A stretch of 64,000 bases of DNA from Balaenoptera acutorostrata (GCF_949987535.1 NC_080080.1:62579006-62643005); one strand, 5' to 3'; shown: positions 49,932-60,008, counted from the first letter of the stretch. The notes: generated from the sequence alone by a model not told the origin. Numbers and translations: made by a program.

Positions 49932-50063
49932 ATGGGGAATTCCTGTCGGTTCAGTGGTTAGGACTCCGTGCTTTCACTGCCAAGGGCCCGGGTTGGATCC
50001 CTGGTCAGGGAACTAAGATCCCATAAGCCTCAGGGCGAGGCCAGGAAAAAAAAAAAAAAAAAA
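49932..50063 (+). mobile_element. Short tRNA-Glu-like SINE
   Basis: The copy begins 'tggggaattcctgtcggttc', 'agtggttaggactccgtgct' and 'gcccgggttggatccctggt'. This is still visibly close to a tRNA-Glu gene in its A box, anticodon-arm region and B box. It then runs through 'gaactaagatcccataagcc' to a 20-base A tail at 50045-50065. No functional tRNA is implied, because the arms no longer pair fully. Confidence 0.88.
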
Positions 50064-50394
50064 AACTCCAAAGAGAGATCAAGGATACAGAGGGTAATTG
50101 AAGTCATGAGTATGGGTAACCTTCTTCTAAAGACAGAGTGCATTGTGTTGAAAGGACAGGTGTAAGACTGAAGTTGTGCAACACTAACAATGAAAGAAGG
50201 GTTGAGATAGCAATGGAGTCTAAACAAGAAATGATCAGGAAGAAACACAGGAGAGTACAGGGCCAAAATGCTAAGGAAAGACAGTTTTTCCAATAAGCCA
50301 GAGAGAGTCAACACTGTCAAATGCTCCTAAGGCACAAAGGGATACGAGAAATGAAAAATATCCTTTGGATTTAGTATCATTGATGACCGAAAGG
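50064..50394. other. Tract upstream of the retroviral remnant
   Basis: No LTR, primer-binding site or leader can be recognised between the SINE and the first retroviral coding similarity. Confidence 0.45.
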
Positions 50395-51120
50395 GGGGTT
50401 ACCAATGATGGCGGAGCTTTATAGTATTTATGTGAATCTGAGGCAGATGCCCAATGTAGAAGGAGGGCTCATCCAGGTATACATCCCATTTTCCACTTCT
50501 GACCCATATAACTGGAAAAGTCATAGTAAGGAGTTGGGGGAAGATCCAGAGGGGTTCCTGAATTGGATTAGCAGAATCATTTAGACTTATGACCTCACCT
50601 GGGCTTACATCCAGAGCCTCCTCAATGTACTCCTAACAGGGCAAGAAAAGGCCTTGACCTTTTCAAAAGTTGGAGAGGAAGCAGACAGTGAGAACAGAAA
50701 TGATGCAGGTCATGCTATTTTCAGACCAGGGAATCAACTGGTCCCAGACAATGAACCCAACTGGGACTACCAAAACAATAGAGAAGAGGATGGAAGACAG
50801 AGGCTGGTCCGTTATAAAATTATGATCCTAAAGGGAATCCAGGTAGCAGGAAACAAACCTGTCAAATGGAATAAAATAAAGGAAATCAATCAGGAGCCAA
50901 CAGAAAACACTTCAGCATTCCTAGAGCACCTCAGGGAATGCCTCCCAATGTCTACTACCACTGACCTTGAGTCATTGGAAGCGAATGCAATCCTGAGGTC
51001 ATATTTCATTTCCCAAAGTGCCTCTGACATTAGGCATAAACTTCAGAAACTGGAACTAGAACCAGATATCCCTAACCTCGCGCCTGGTCGAGGTTGCCTA
51101 CTGGGTGTTTAATAACCGAG
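50395..51120 (+). pseudogene. Endogenous gammaretrovirus-like gag (capsid) remnant
   Basis: This is the capsid part of a class I (gamma-type) gag. The N-terminal capsid reading includes 'YIPFSTSDPYNWK' near 50480-50515, with a stop (TAG) near 50581. A longer open stretch (50654-51112, 152 codons) contains the major-homology-type segment 'TSAFLEHLRECL' and 'FISQSASDIRHKLQKLE', both characteristic of gamma-type capsids. Capsid forms the particle core. Matrix and leader are not visible upstream. The frame shifts before the nucleocapsid part. The copy is non-functional. Confidence 0.9.
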
Positions 51121-51299
51121 ATGAAGAGGAGGAAAAGTCAGAGGATAAAAAAGTCCAGAGGTAAGCCCACCTTCTGGCTGTTGTCCTCCAATATCAACCG
51201 GTCCGCAAGGGAATCTGGACTAACTCTCCACCGAGACTCTCAACGCCGGTGCACGAGCCCCTGCCCCCGCAAAGGGACAGCAAGCCAAGGAAACTAGGA

Positions 51300-51365
51300 C
51301 CCAATCAGTGTACCATATGTAAACAAGAGGGACACTGGAAGACAGAATGCCCTAGCCACCCCTGA
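51300..51365 (+). pseudogene. Retroviral nucleocapsid zinc knuckle remnant
   Basis: A single CX2CX4HX4C knuckle reads CTICKQEGHWKTEC at 51309-51350 and is intact in its four metal ligands. One knuckle, rather than two, fits gamma-type retroviruses. It lies between gag and protease in the expected order, with a TGA shortly after (51364-51366). Confidence 0.88.
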
Positions 51366-51479
51366 AGAGGGACAGAAATGACAGATCCTGGCCACTACCC
51401 TCGAAGGCTGATGGTCCAAATAGATGAAGAATAAGGGGGCTGGGGGGCTACAAAGCTGGTGCTCCAATTGACCTCTGAG

Positions 51480-51830
51480 GAGCCCTGGCTGACATTGGAC
51501 ATAGGGGGAAAGGCTGTTGAATTCTTAGTCAACACTGGTACCACCTACTAGGCTCTGAACAGGCAAACTCGGTCACAAGAGTTGTAAAATTATGGGGGTA
51601 TCAGGGAAGGCCCAAGAATGGGCATCTATGGAGCCCTTAGAATGCAAATTGGACAGACACACACATGCTCACCTATTCCTTCCTGTATGTTCCAAAATAC
51701 CCTTTATCCCTGCTAGGAAGAGACATCTTGCATAAATTGGGGGCTACTATCTGTCTAATGGGAAACAGACTGGAGATTGCTGTCCCCTTAGACAAAGAGC
51801 ACGAGATTATAATGTTCATGGATGAGGAGA
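51480..51830 (+). pseudogene. Retroviral protease remnant with altered active site
   Basis: The aspartic protease follows nucleocapsid. The active-site loop reads FLVNTGTTY, so the catalytic Asp of the usual D-T/S-G triad is Asn (AAC at 51531-51533). A TAG follows at 51549-51551. The C-terminal flap/helix region is recognisable as 'PLSLLGRDILHKLGA' near 51695-51750. It would be catalytically inactive even without the stops. Confidence 0.85.
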
Positions 51831-51839
51831 AACCTCCCT

Positions 51840-52900
51840 GTATAGAGAAAGTCACCTTCCCAGGAGTAAAGCCAAGGTCTGGGCTTGGTGGGACAAGCTG
51901 TAGGAGCTAGTCCTGTGATAATCCATCTAAAACTTGGACATACATGGCCCAGTAGGAAACAGCACCCTCTCTGTTGGGAGGCCTTGTTGGGCATTGCCCC
52001 TGTTATACAGGGTTTTATTAGACCATGCCAGTCAGCCTGTAATGCCCCCATTCTCCACATAAAGAAACCCAATGGGAAATACCAGATGGTACAGGACCTC
52101 AGGGCAGTCAATGAAGCCACTGAGGATATATACCCAGTAGTACCTAATCCTACACCCTGATGGCCATTGTACAATCCACCATGGCTTGGTATTCTTATTA
52201 GATTAAAAAGATGCCACCTTCTGTATTCCATTAGCCCCAGTGTCACAAGAAATGTTTGCTTTTGAGTGGCAGGACCCAAACACATAACAAAAACAATACT
52301 GCTGGACAGTCCTGTCCCAAGGGTTCAAAAATTTCTCATCACCTTTGGAAAAATCTCAGCTAGAGGTCAACATTTGGAAGAGGGAACCCTCTGACAAAAA
52401 TACTATAACCACCCTGGGGTTTCCCTGGTGGCACAGTGGTTAAGAATCCACCTGCCAATGCGGGGGACACTGGTTCGAGCCCTGGTCTGGGAAGATCCCA
52501 CATGCGCGGAGCAACTAAGCCCGTGCATCACAACTACTGATCCTGCGCTCTAGAACCCTCGAGTTACAACTACTGAAGCCTGTGAGCTTAGAGCTCCTGT
52601 TCCTCAACAAGAGAAGCCACTGCAATGAGAAGCCCACACACCACAACGAAGAGTAGCCCCCGCTCACCGCAACTAGAGAAAGCCCGTGCACAGCAACAAA
52701 GACCCAACGCAGCCAAAAATAAATAAATAAATTTAAAAAAAATACTGTAACCACCCTGAACCACCTAGTTGATAAAGAATATAAGGTTTCCAAGAAAAAG
52801 ACTCAAATATCACAATCTAGGGTGACCTACCTAGGCTTTATTCTCACAGAAGGTCAGAGAAGCCTACCCCAGGAAAGCAAAAAAGCCATTTGCAGCCTTA
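51840..52900 (+). pseudogene. Retroviral reverse transcriptase remnant, split by a SINE
   Basis: The N-terminal fingers/palm are open at 51885-52160, with 'GFIRPCQSACNAPILHIKKP' and 'YQMVQDLRAVNEATEDIYP'. This is the standard gamma-type order leading to the VPNP motif. Motif A follows at about 52200-52250, and 'QGFK' near 52320 with stops in between. The catalytic YVDD block expected next is absent: sequence passes from about 52345 almost directly to the EEGT region (about 52378). The SINE at 52417-52737 then intervenes, and the thumb 'RVTYLGFILTEGQRSLP' resumes at about 52815-52870. Dead on several counts. Confidence 0.88.
52417..52737 (+). mobile_element. CHR-type SINE inserted in retroviral pol
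   Basis: The full-length SINE has head 'tttccctggtggcacagtgg' and B-box area 'tggttcgagccctggtctgg', with a tail of AAAT units. It is enclosed by 21-bp direct repeats of pol sequence (52396-52416 and 52738-52758, one mismatch). The duplication proves the retroviral remnant was already present when the SINE inserted. Confidence 0.96.
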
Positions 52901-53330
52901 CCCCTCCTAAAACTAGAAGACTGCTTAGGGGGTTTCCTGGGGATGGGCAGGTTTTTCTGCATCTGGATCCATAACTATGGTCTGATAGCTGGGCCTTTAC
53001 ATGAAAAGTTGAAAAGAAAGGATGAAGATCCTTTTGAATGGAATTCAGAACGTGAAGGGGCCTGTCAAGAAGTGGAAAAGCAATTTCCACAAAGTTAAAC
53101 CCTTTGACTTTTGTATTCATGAGAGAAGGAGAATCACCCTTGGGGTATTAGCTCAAAAACTGGGACCACGTTACTTGGGTGGTTACTTATTTCTCTAAAC
53201 AGTTAGATTAAACTGCTAAGGGTTGGCCTCCTTGCCAACAGGTAGTAGCAGCTACTATAACCCTGCTAAACAAGGCTGAAAGGTTAATTTTTGGTCAGCC
53301 AATCACCATATGAACGCCACACCAGGTTCA
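52900..53330 (+). pseudogene. Retroviral connection/RNase H remnant
   Basis: The connection region is recognised by a reading like 'FLGMGRFFCIWIHNYGLIA' (52935-52990) and 'DPFEWNSE' (about 53028-53050). An RNase H-like part follows, with 'GVLAQKLGP' (about 53140-53167) and 'GWPPCQQVVAATITLLNKAE' (53222-53281). Frameshifts separate the pieces and no catalytic set can be assembled by eye. Confidence 0.78.
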
Positions 53331-53366
53331 GGCTTTGATAAGTTATCAAAGTTCAGGCTTTGATAA
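53326..53366 (+). repeat. Short direct duplication with internal palindrome
   Basis: 'gttcaggctttgataa' occurs twice (53326-53341 and 53351-53366). Between them a 19-bp palindrome (ctttgataa-g-ttatcaaag, 53333-53351) is formed. It looks like a local replication-slippage event inside the decayed pol. Confidence 0.85.
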
Positions 53367-53499
53367 CTCCTGGCATGGAAAATATAATCAGTCAGGTAGT
53401 TGAGACATGCCCCATCTGCACGTGAACAACCCGAAAACCAGACCCCCACCCCCACCAGAAGCCCCCAGATAAGACCCATTCAGACTGAAATGGATATAT

Positions 53500-54172
53500 C
53501 CTGAGGAAGACTGGCAGATTGGTTTCACTGTCATGGCCAGAGCATCAGGCAAATTCAGGTACCTCGGTGCTAATGGACGCATTTTCAGGGTGGGTAGAAG
53601 CTTTCCCCACTAGAACTAAAACAGCAGCTGAAGTAGCTAAACTATTACTAAAAGAGGCAATCCCCAGGTTGGGGCTCCCAGGATCCCTATTAAGTAATAA
53701 GGGCCCAGAATTCCTGTCTCCTGCCTCAAGTAACAAAAGGGATAACAAGTGCCCTGGACATAAAATGGACCTTGCACTTAGCCTGGAGACCCCAACCACT
53801 GGAGGAAAGTAGAGAGATCCAATCAGGCCTTAAAAGGAACCTTAGCCAAGCTATTCCAGGAGACTCAAAGAAATCGGATTGTTATTCCCAATTGCCCTGC
53901 TCTGCTCTAAGAGATAAGTTAAAGTTAAGTGACCCATTCCCCAAGCCTGAGAGAAGGTTCACTGTAGCCCCCTTGACATGGAACAACTCCAGGTGTGCCC
54001 TCTAGGCAGTATGGTCTCCAGGTAGGAGAAACCATGAGAGTCTTCATGGAATAAGGCAATAACCAGGTGCTGCCAGCACCCACTGATCTGGCCCTCCACC
54101 CCTTCTGGCCAGAAGACTGAGTGTATCTAAAAACCTGGAAAACAGGCAGCCCACAAGACCACCTCATTCCTA
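53500..54172 (+). pseudogene. Retroviral integrase remnant
   Basis: The catalytic core contains 'DAFSGWVEAFPTRTKT', with the first catalytic Asp at 53576-53578. Next comes 'EAIPRLGLPGSLLSNKGPEF', where the second catalytic Asp of the SDNGP-type motif is Asn (AAT, 53696-53698). A later segment near 53770-53800 resembles the helix around the catalytic Glu. Readings like 'VYLKTWKTGSPQDHLIP' at the end (54121-54172) are the C-terminal domain. The remnant stops abruptly at antisense L1 sequence, and no env or 3' LTR is seen. Confidence 0.87.
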
Positions 54173-55110
54173 TGTATTCTTCTAGAAATTTTACAGTTTC
54201 AGGTCTTATGTCCTTAATCCATTATGAATTAATTTTTGTGCATGTTGTGAAATTCTCTATTTCATTTATTTCTGCTCTGATCTTTGTTATCTTCTTCCAT
54301 CTGATAACTTTGGGATTAGTTTGTTCTTCTTTTTCTAGTTCCTTGAAACGTAAACTTAGATTTTTTTTTTTAATGTAGACAATTATCAATATAAACTTTC
54401 CTCTTATAACTGCTTTTGCAGTTATAAATATTTTTAGAATTGCAAATAAATATTTTTAAATATTTCACTTAGACTTGTCTAAATATTCATGAGAGAATGA
54501 TAATTTTTCAGATTTTGAATCAGTAACTTTAGTTCTGAAAATGCATTGACAATTATCCATATTATTCTGTACTCTAAAAAAAATACATATAACATTAAAG
54601 TGTGCAAAAACTTACCTGGAAAACTATCAGTGCTTGTTGCCCTTTTGAGCTCATTCTTTGATTATGTTTCTTTGTTTGTTTGTTTTACACATTAAATGGC
54701 TAAATTTTTTTTAAAAAACTACTTTTGCTGCATCTTATAAGTTTTGGTATGTTCTATTTCCATTTTTGTTTGTTTCAAAATTTTTTTTATTTGCCTTTGA
54801 TTTCATCTTTGACTCATTGGTTGTTCAGGAGTGTGTTGTTTAGTTTCCACATTTGTATATTTCCAGCTTTCTTCCTGTTATGATTTCTAATTTCGTACCA
54901 TTGTGCTCTGAAAAGATACTTGGTATAATTTCTGTCTTCTTAAATGTGCTAAGACTTGTTTTGTGACCTATCATATTATCTATCCTGGAAAATGTTCTGT
55001 ATGGACTTGAAAAGAATGTGTATTCTGCTGCTGTTGGGTGGAATGCTCCGTATATGTCTTTCAGGTACATTTGGTATGAGGTATAGTTCAAGTTCCTTGT
55101 TATTCTTATA
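54173..55110 (-). mobile_element. Old L1 (antisense), endonuclease/RT linker region
   Basis: 'tcaggtcttatgtccttaat' and 'tttctgctctgatctttgtt' at the left end, then 'gcatcttataagttttggta', 'gaaaagatacttggtataat' and 'gaaaagaatgtgtattctgc' at 54720-55030, are antisense ORF2 in the same order as in the young copy at 33500-34000. The minus-strand open frame at 54840-55217 retains 'FSRIDNMIGHKTSL', the decayed endonuclease C-terminus. A middle part (about 54440-54700) is unrelated or too diverged. Confidence 0.75.
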
Positions 55111-55795
55111 ATTTTTTTCTTTTCCGGAGGAAGTATATTGCATTCTGTATTTAAAAAATATTTTTTATACTGTGGCTTTGACATTGTTTGTGGCTGGAAC
55201 ACCTGTGGTTTTACCATCCCTGGGTGAGGCCTTACATTAATTTCTTATTTAAGCTTCCTTCACAGTGCAGGTAGAGATAATTTGGCCAGCAACAAAACTA
55301 ACATGATTATATTTTTTCTCACTAGATTTACCTTACTTTTTTCAAGGCCATCATCCAAAGATTTTTCTAATTCTCCTTGTCACAGAAGGGGTCACTTTAA
55401 GAGATTTCCAGCATCATGCAGGGATAATAGTTCCAGCTTCTTTTACTTGTATAACCCCAAGGTCATTTTTTATCATATGGACATTAAAACCCCAGTCTCT
55501 GATCCCTAAGATCTCAGTCTGTGTCTAATTGGCTGCTGTGATTTTGGCTATTCCTCTCAGCATTCCAGTTTTGAGAATCCTGTTTGCTTTAGACAAATGG
55601 TAATACTCTTGCTGATTCATATTTTTAAATTATATTTCTTAGTGATTAGAGTATGAATCCAGAGTTAGATTTTCTGGATTTAGAGTCAGTTTTGCTACTT
55701 TCAAATAGGGTGAATTCGGTAAACCCACCTATGACTGTTTATCCATCTATGATTCAATTGTTTAATTCACCGCATTATTCAACTTCATTTGAAAA
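55111..55795. other. Unique-looking tract
   Basis: No gene or repeat is recognised. Confidence 0.4.
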
Positions 55796-55797
55796 TA

Positions 55798-55868
55798 TTG
55801 GGTTGGCCAAAAAGTTCGTTCTGTAACATCTTACGGAAAAACCCGAATGAACTTTTTGGCCAAACCAA
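55798..55868. mobile_element. Mariner-type miniature element forming a hairpin
   Basis: A 71-bp element is flanked by TA on both sides (55796-55797 and 55869-55870). Terminal inverted repeats of about 24 bp start 'ttgggttggccaaaaagttc', and the complement of the right end starts 'ttggtttggccaaaaagttc'. The right arm retains 'ttacggaaaaaccc', whose partner in the left arm is mostly lost. Similar palindromic mariner-derived MITEs are known in cetartiodactyls. Confidence 0.88.
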
Positions 55869-55870
55869 TA

Positions 55871-56558
55871 TATTACAGACTGAGAAGATGCTAGAGATCT
55901 GAGTTTTGAAAACAGAGACTTGCTGGTTGCCTTATAACTGATTTCTGGCAAATGGAATATGAGAAGAAATAATATGGGCTAGATTTGGAAGTGGAAATCT
56001 CTCATACATAATCTCCAAGGTCTCATTCCATTTCACAAATATTTTAAAGACCATGTGTTTAAAATTTATGCACCATAAAAAAGGAAGGAACTTCAGTCCT
56101 TGAATCACTGCTTGGAGAAGAAATATGTGATCATCATTAAATTGTGACATGAGGAAGAAACACACTTTATAATATTAAGCCAGTGGCTTGGGTATTGTTT
56201 TTTATTCAACTGCCAGTTTTGCTATCTTGCTTAAAACAGAAATTGTTACTCTGTAGTTGATACTGAATAGTTTGTTACAGAAGCTGCCATAACAGAAACC
56301 AAAAACAAGAGGCCTTTGATATACCAGTCAAATGACAGCCAGAGAGGAAACTGATATTGGGGTCAGAAAATTGGTAATCAATAATATTCAGTGACAAGCA
56401 TTTGGAAAAATGTTGCCCATGATAATCTGAAAGATAGCATCATGGGATATAATTGAAGTGACTCAAAACTGTAGTATGTAACTGTCTAAATTTGGCTGTG
56501 TCTGGCAAGATATTCCAAAACCAAAATGATTTTAGGTGAAAATTGCCAAGATTAACCA
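55871..56558. other. Unique-looking tract
   Basis: No gene or repeat is recognised. Confidence 0.4.
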
Positions 56559-56559
56559 T

Positions 56560-56806
56560 AAGATTTTTTGATGATGGCCATCCTGACTGGTGTGAGGTGA
56601 TACCTCATTGTAGCTTTGATTTGCATTTCTCTAATGATTAGTGATGTTGAGCATTCTTTCATGTGTTTGTTGTCTGTCTGTATATCTTCTATGGAGAAAT
56701 GTCTATTTAGGTCTTCTGCCCATTTTTGGATTGGGTTGTTTGTTTTTTTGATATTGAGCTGCATGAGCTGCTTGTAAATTTTGGAGATTAGTCCTTTGTT
56801 AGTTGC
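56560..56806 (-). mobile_element. L1 insertion, inverted 5' part
   Basis: Antisense ORF2 C-terminal sequence ('agattttttgatgatggcca' through 'ttggagattagtcctttgtt') is nearly identical in order to 31178-31430. It encodes, on the minus strand, a 70-codon piece with '[18 protein letters not shown]'. It abuts a sense L1 3' end, the arrangement made by twin priming during L1 integration. Confidence 0.88.
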
Positions 56807-57078
56807 ATGGACTAATATATACTACCAAATGTAAAATAGATAGCTAGTGGGAAGCAGCCACATAGCACAGGGAGATCAGCTCTGTGTTTTGTGACCACGT
56901 AGAGGCGTGGGATAGGGAAGGTGGGAGGGAGACACAAGAGGGAGGAGATATGGGAATATATGTATATGTATAGCTGATTCACTTTGTTATAAAACAGAAA
57001 CTAACACACCATTGTAAAGCAATTATACTCCAATAAAGATGTTAAAACAAACAAACAAACAAACAAACAAAAAACCAG
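56807..57078 (+). mobile_element. L1 insertion, 3' part
   Basis: Sense L1 3'UTR: 'actaccaaatgtaaaataga', 'cacagggagatcagctctgt', 'cagaaactaacacaccattg' and 'ccaataaagatgtt', then (AAAC)n at 57043-57073. With the inverted piece before it, it forms one insertion. 'taagatt' occurs at both outer edges (56559-56565 and 57079-57085), a possible short target duplication. Confidence 0.9.
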
Positions 57079-57085
57079 TAAGATT

Positions 57086-57829
57086 GAGGAAGACAATGAT
57101 AGTCTTGAAATATAAGACCTTAATATTTTTTGAAAAGTCTACTGCTTCTGTATCCCAATTAGTAGCAGATAAAACTGAGAAAGCTTTGAATATAAATTTC
57201 CACTAAGACTCAAGTTTGCAGCAAAGTTCAGATTAAGAGGTGTAGTCTATTCTCTCAAGCTTGATAGCCTTAAATAACCTCTTAGAGGGTAAAGCCTGAA
57301 ATGAAGGAACAAAATAACAAAAAAAGTTTCCAAGACACCAAAATAAGGTTAATCAAGGAACTATCCCTACCAACAGGGTTAGAAGCCTTCACAGTGTCTG
57401 CCCAGCAAGATTTCAAAATTGCTTTAGACAAGTGTCCATTGTGTGTTTGTGTGTATTTCATTCCCTATTTTCTCAATAAGATTTATTATTATGGTTATCC
57501 CAACCCTGCTACACTATTTTATACTAGGTATGTATGTGTTTGAGTGTTAGAAGGTATTAGCAGAAAAGATACTTTATCTCTTTAATTAGAATAACTGGAC
57601 CAGAAGCCACACCCAGAAACAGACTGAACATCATTTAGAGGTAGTATACATTGAGCTAGGTGCAAGGTCTGGATGGGACCTGTCTCCTTAAGGGAAAAAC
57701 ACAGAAAATTGATATGTAATGATCAGAAGAGCAGATATTAGTAAAGACTGAATCTATGCTCATCATTTTTGTTGTTCTTACTTGGCACATTCATTTCTCA
57801 GCCACTTTGAAGTTGGGCTGAGACTGAGC
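57086..57829. other. Unique-looking tract
   Basis: No gene is recognised. The 80-codon frame at 57301-57543 shows no known domain. Confidence 0.4.
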
Positions 57830-58200
57830 TACAGCCAAGAAAATGTGGGTGAAAGTGATGTATGTCATTTCCCTCCATAACCCGTGAAAATCTCCCATTT
57901 ACAGTTTTCCATATTCTCTTCCCACCCCCAGTGACTTGAGGCCACATGTTGAAGATGACTATATTCCAAATGGAAGAAGCCACCCTATGATATGGGGTAG
58001 AACCAATTGGATTTTCATAGATTATGACATGAGTGGTAAATAAATACTATTATGTTAAACCACTGTGATTTTGGGACTGTGGCTTATTTTACACTTATTA
58101 ATACTCAACCTCAAATGTTATTGACAAGATTAACACATGCAAAGTATTTGGAAGCATGTCTAGGATATAGTAAACACATTACAAATGTCAGCTATTTTTA
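57830..58200 (+). mobile_element. Old LTR-like repeat followed by a MIR-like tail
   Basis: 'gggtgaaagtgatgtatgtc', 'atttccctccataacccgtg', 'gaagaagccaccc' and 'ttatgttaaaccactgtgat' parallel an abundant old mammalian repeat ('...gaagtgatgtgtgccacttcc...', '...attgtgttaagccactgagat...'). The family name is not certain. The end (58100-58200) looks like a MIR/L2 tail. Confidence 0.45.
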
Positions 58201-58929
58201 TAACACACTGTTCAACATGTATATATGTTTAGATGGAGTGTTTTTCTCTGTCAGCTAAACACACCATATTGTGAGACTTCAGGTGGTGGGGGTGGGAGAC
58301 TCCAGGGAGGTTTTTCTTTCTTTAAAAACAGATTAAATAATAAATTATGTAACCACTGCTATTAACACATAAATTGTTTCATTATAATTCATTTTAGTGG
58401 ACTAGTTATTGGAGTAAATATTGGATTAGTTATGCCCTCCCCCTGCCCCTGTGGCTTAAGAAGAAAAAAAATTATTTATGCAATTAGTGCATATTAGTGT
58501 CAAGTGTAACAATTTCACAAATAAGAACTCCACAATACTAGGATCTCTATATTTATGTGTATCTATATATCTATATCTGTAGATATATGTAGTTAGATAT
58601 AATGATATAGATATGCCATAATCTATAGAAATCTTAGAGGGAAAAAAAGTCTTAAAATATGAAAGTCTGGAGTAAAACAAATATGTCTCTCTTCTGGAAT
58701 CTCTGAAATCCATGTAGTAACAGATTGGTTTCTTTCCTCCTGATATGAAACATAAGTGATCTAAACCAGAATTACTGTTTTTCACCATAGTAGTGAACGG
58801 AAAAGACCAAAACCTTTTTCTTTTGTCATGTTTATTTGTCAGTGGTATTGCTGATAAATACGTAGTGTGTTTTCTTGTGACTTAGCTCATTTTCCATTGC
58901 ATGTACAGAGGTTCCTAATCACATCAATT
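58201..58929. other. AT-rich tract with a GATA/TATA-like microsatellite
   Basis: No gene is recognised. Degenerate TCTATA/GATATA repeats occur at about 58536-58612. Confidence 0.45.
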
Positions 58930-59870
58930 AAAAGGAGATTCTCTTTCAGCCCAATCTGTATACCTTCTATTTCCTTTTTTTGTCTCATTGCATTAACTAG
59001 TACTTCCAGTACAATGGTGCAAAGGAGTGGTAAGAGAGGATGTCTGTGACCCATTCCTGATATTAGTGAGAAAACTTCTAGTTTCTCACCATTAAGTATG
59101 ACAGTCACTGTAGGTTTTTTATAAGTAGTCTTTATCAATTTAAGGAAGTTCCCCTCTATTTCTAGTTTACTGAGAGTTTTTAATCATGAATGCGTATTGG
59201 AATTGTCAAATGCTCTTTATCCATCTATTGATATGATCACATGATTTTTATTTTTTAGCTTGTGATAGATTACATTCACTGATTTTTAAATGTCAAATCA
59301 GCCTTGCATACCTGCGTTAAATCCCACTGGTCATGGTGTATAATTTTTCATATGCATTGTTAGATTCGATTTGCTCAAATTTTGTTGAGGATTTTGGCAT
59401 GTATGTTCCTGAGAGATATTGATCTATAGTTTTCTTGTAAAATCTTCTTCTGGTTTTGCTATTAGGGTAATGCTGTCCTCATAAAATGATTTAGTAAGTA
59501 TTTCACCTGCTTCCATCCTCTGAAGTGATTATAGAGAATTGTTATTATTTCTTCCTTAAATGTTTGGTAGAATTTACCAGTGAATCAATCTGGGCCTGGT
59601 GTTGTCTGTTTTGAAATTTTATTAATTATTGATGCAACTTATTTAATAGCTATAGGTCCATTCAGATTATCAATTTCTTCTTGTTTGAGTTTTGGCAAAT
59701 TGTGTCTGTCAAGGAATCGTGTCTGTTAATTTCAGGGTATCAAATCTGTGGGCCTAGCTTTGTCATAATAATCCTTTATTATCCTTTTAATGTTCATGGA
59801 ATCTGTAGTGATGTCCCCCTCTTTCATTTCTGATATTATTAATTTTCTTACTCTCTTTATCTTAGCCTGA
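58930..59870 (-). mobile_element. Old L1 ORF2 (antisense), reverse-transcriptase region
   Basis: Antisense markers in order: 'tgcattaactagtacttcca', 'caaaggagtggtaagagagg', 'ttgatatgatcacatgattt', 'aaatcccactggtcatggtg', 'ttaaatgtttggtagaattt' and 'tctgggcctggtgttgtctg'. They parallel 32520-33150 of the young L1. All frames are broken. The element continues after the short SINE. Confidence 0.82.
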
Positions 59871-59880
59871 CAAGAGACTT

Positions 59881-59998
59881 TTTTTTTTTTGGCTGTGCCA
59901 CGCGGCATGAGGGATCTTAGTTCCCCCACCAGGGATCAAACCCATGCCACCTGCAGTGAAAGCATGGAGTCTTAATCACTGGACTGCCAGGGAAGTCC
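59881..59998 (-). mobile_element. Short tRNA-Glu-like SINE inside L1
   Basis: The minus strand reads 'gggacttccctggcagtcca', 'gtgattaagactccatgctt', 'gggtttgatccctggtgggg' and 'gaactaagatccctcatgcc', ending in an A-run. A 10-bp repeat with one mismatch flanks it (caagagactt at 59871-59880; caagaggctt at 59999-60008). Confidence 0.92.
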
Positions 59999-60008
59999 CA
60001 AGAGGCTT

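Noticed and set aside
49940..50015. Possible tRNA-Glu gene
   Set aside because: It has good A-box and B-box resemblance, but mismatched arms, a SINE-type 3' extension and an A tail, so it is a tRNA-derived SINE.
53519..53812. Possibly domesticated retroviral integrase frame (97 codons)
   Set aside because: It is open only across part of the core, the second catalytic Asp is Asn, and neighbouring parts are frameshifted. Nothing suggests preserved function.
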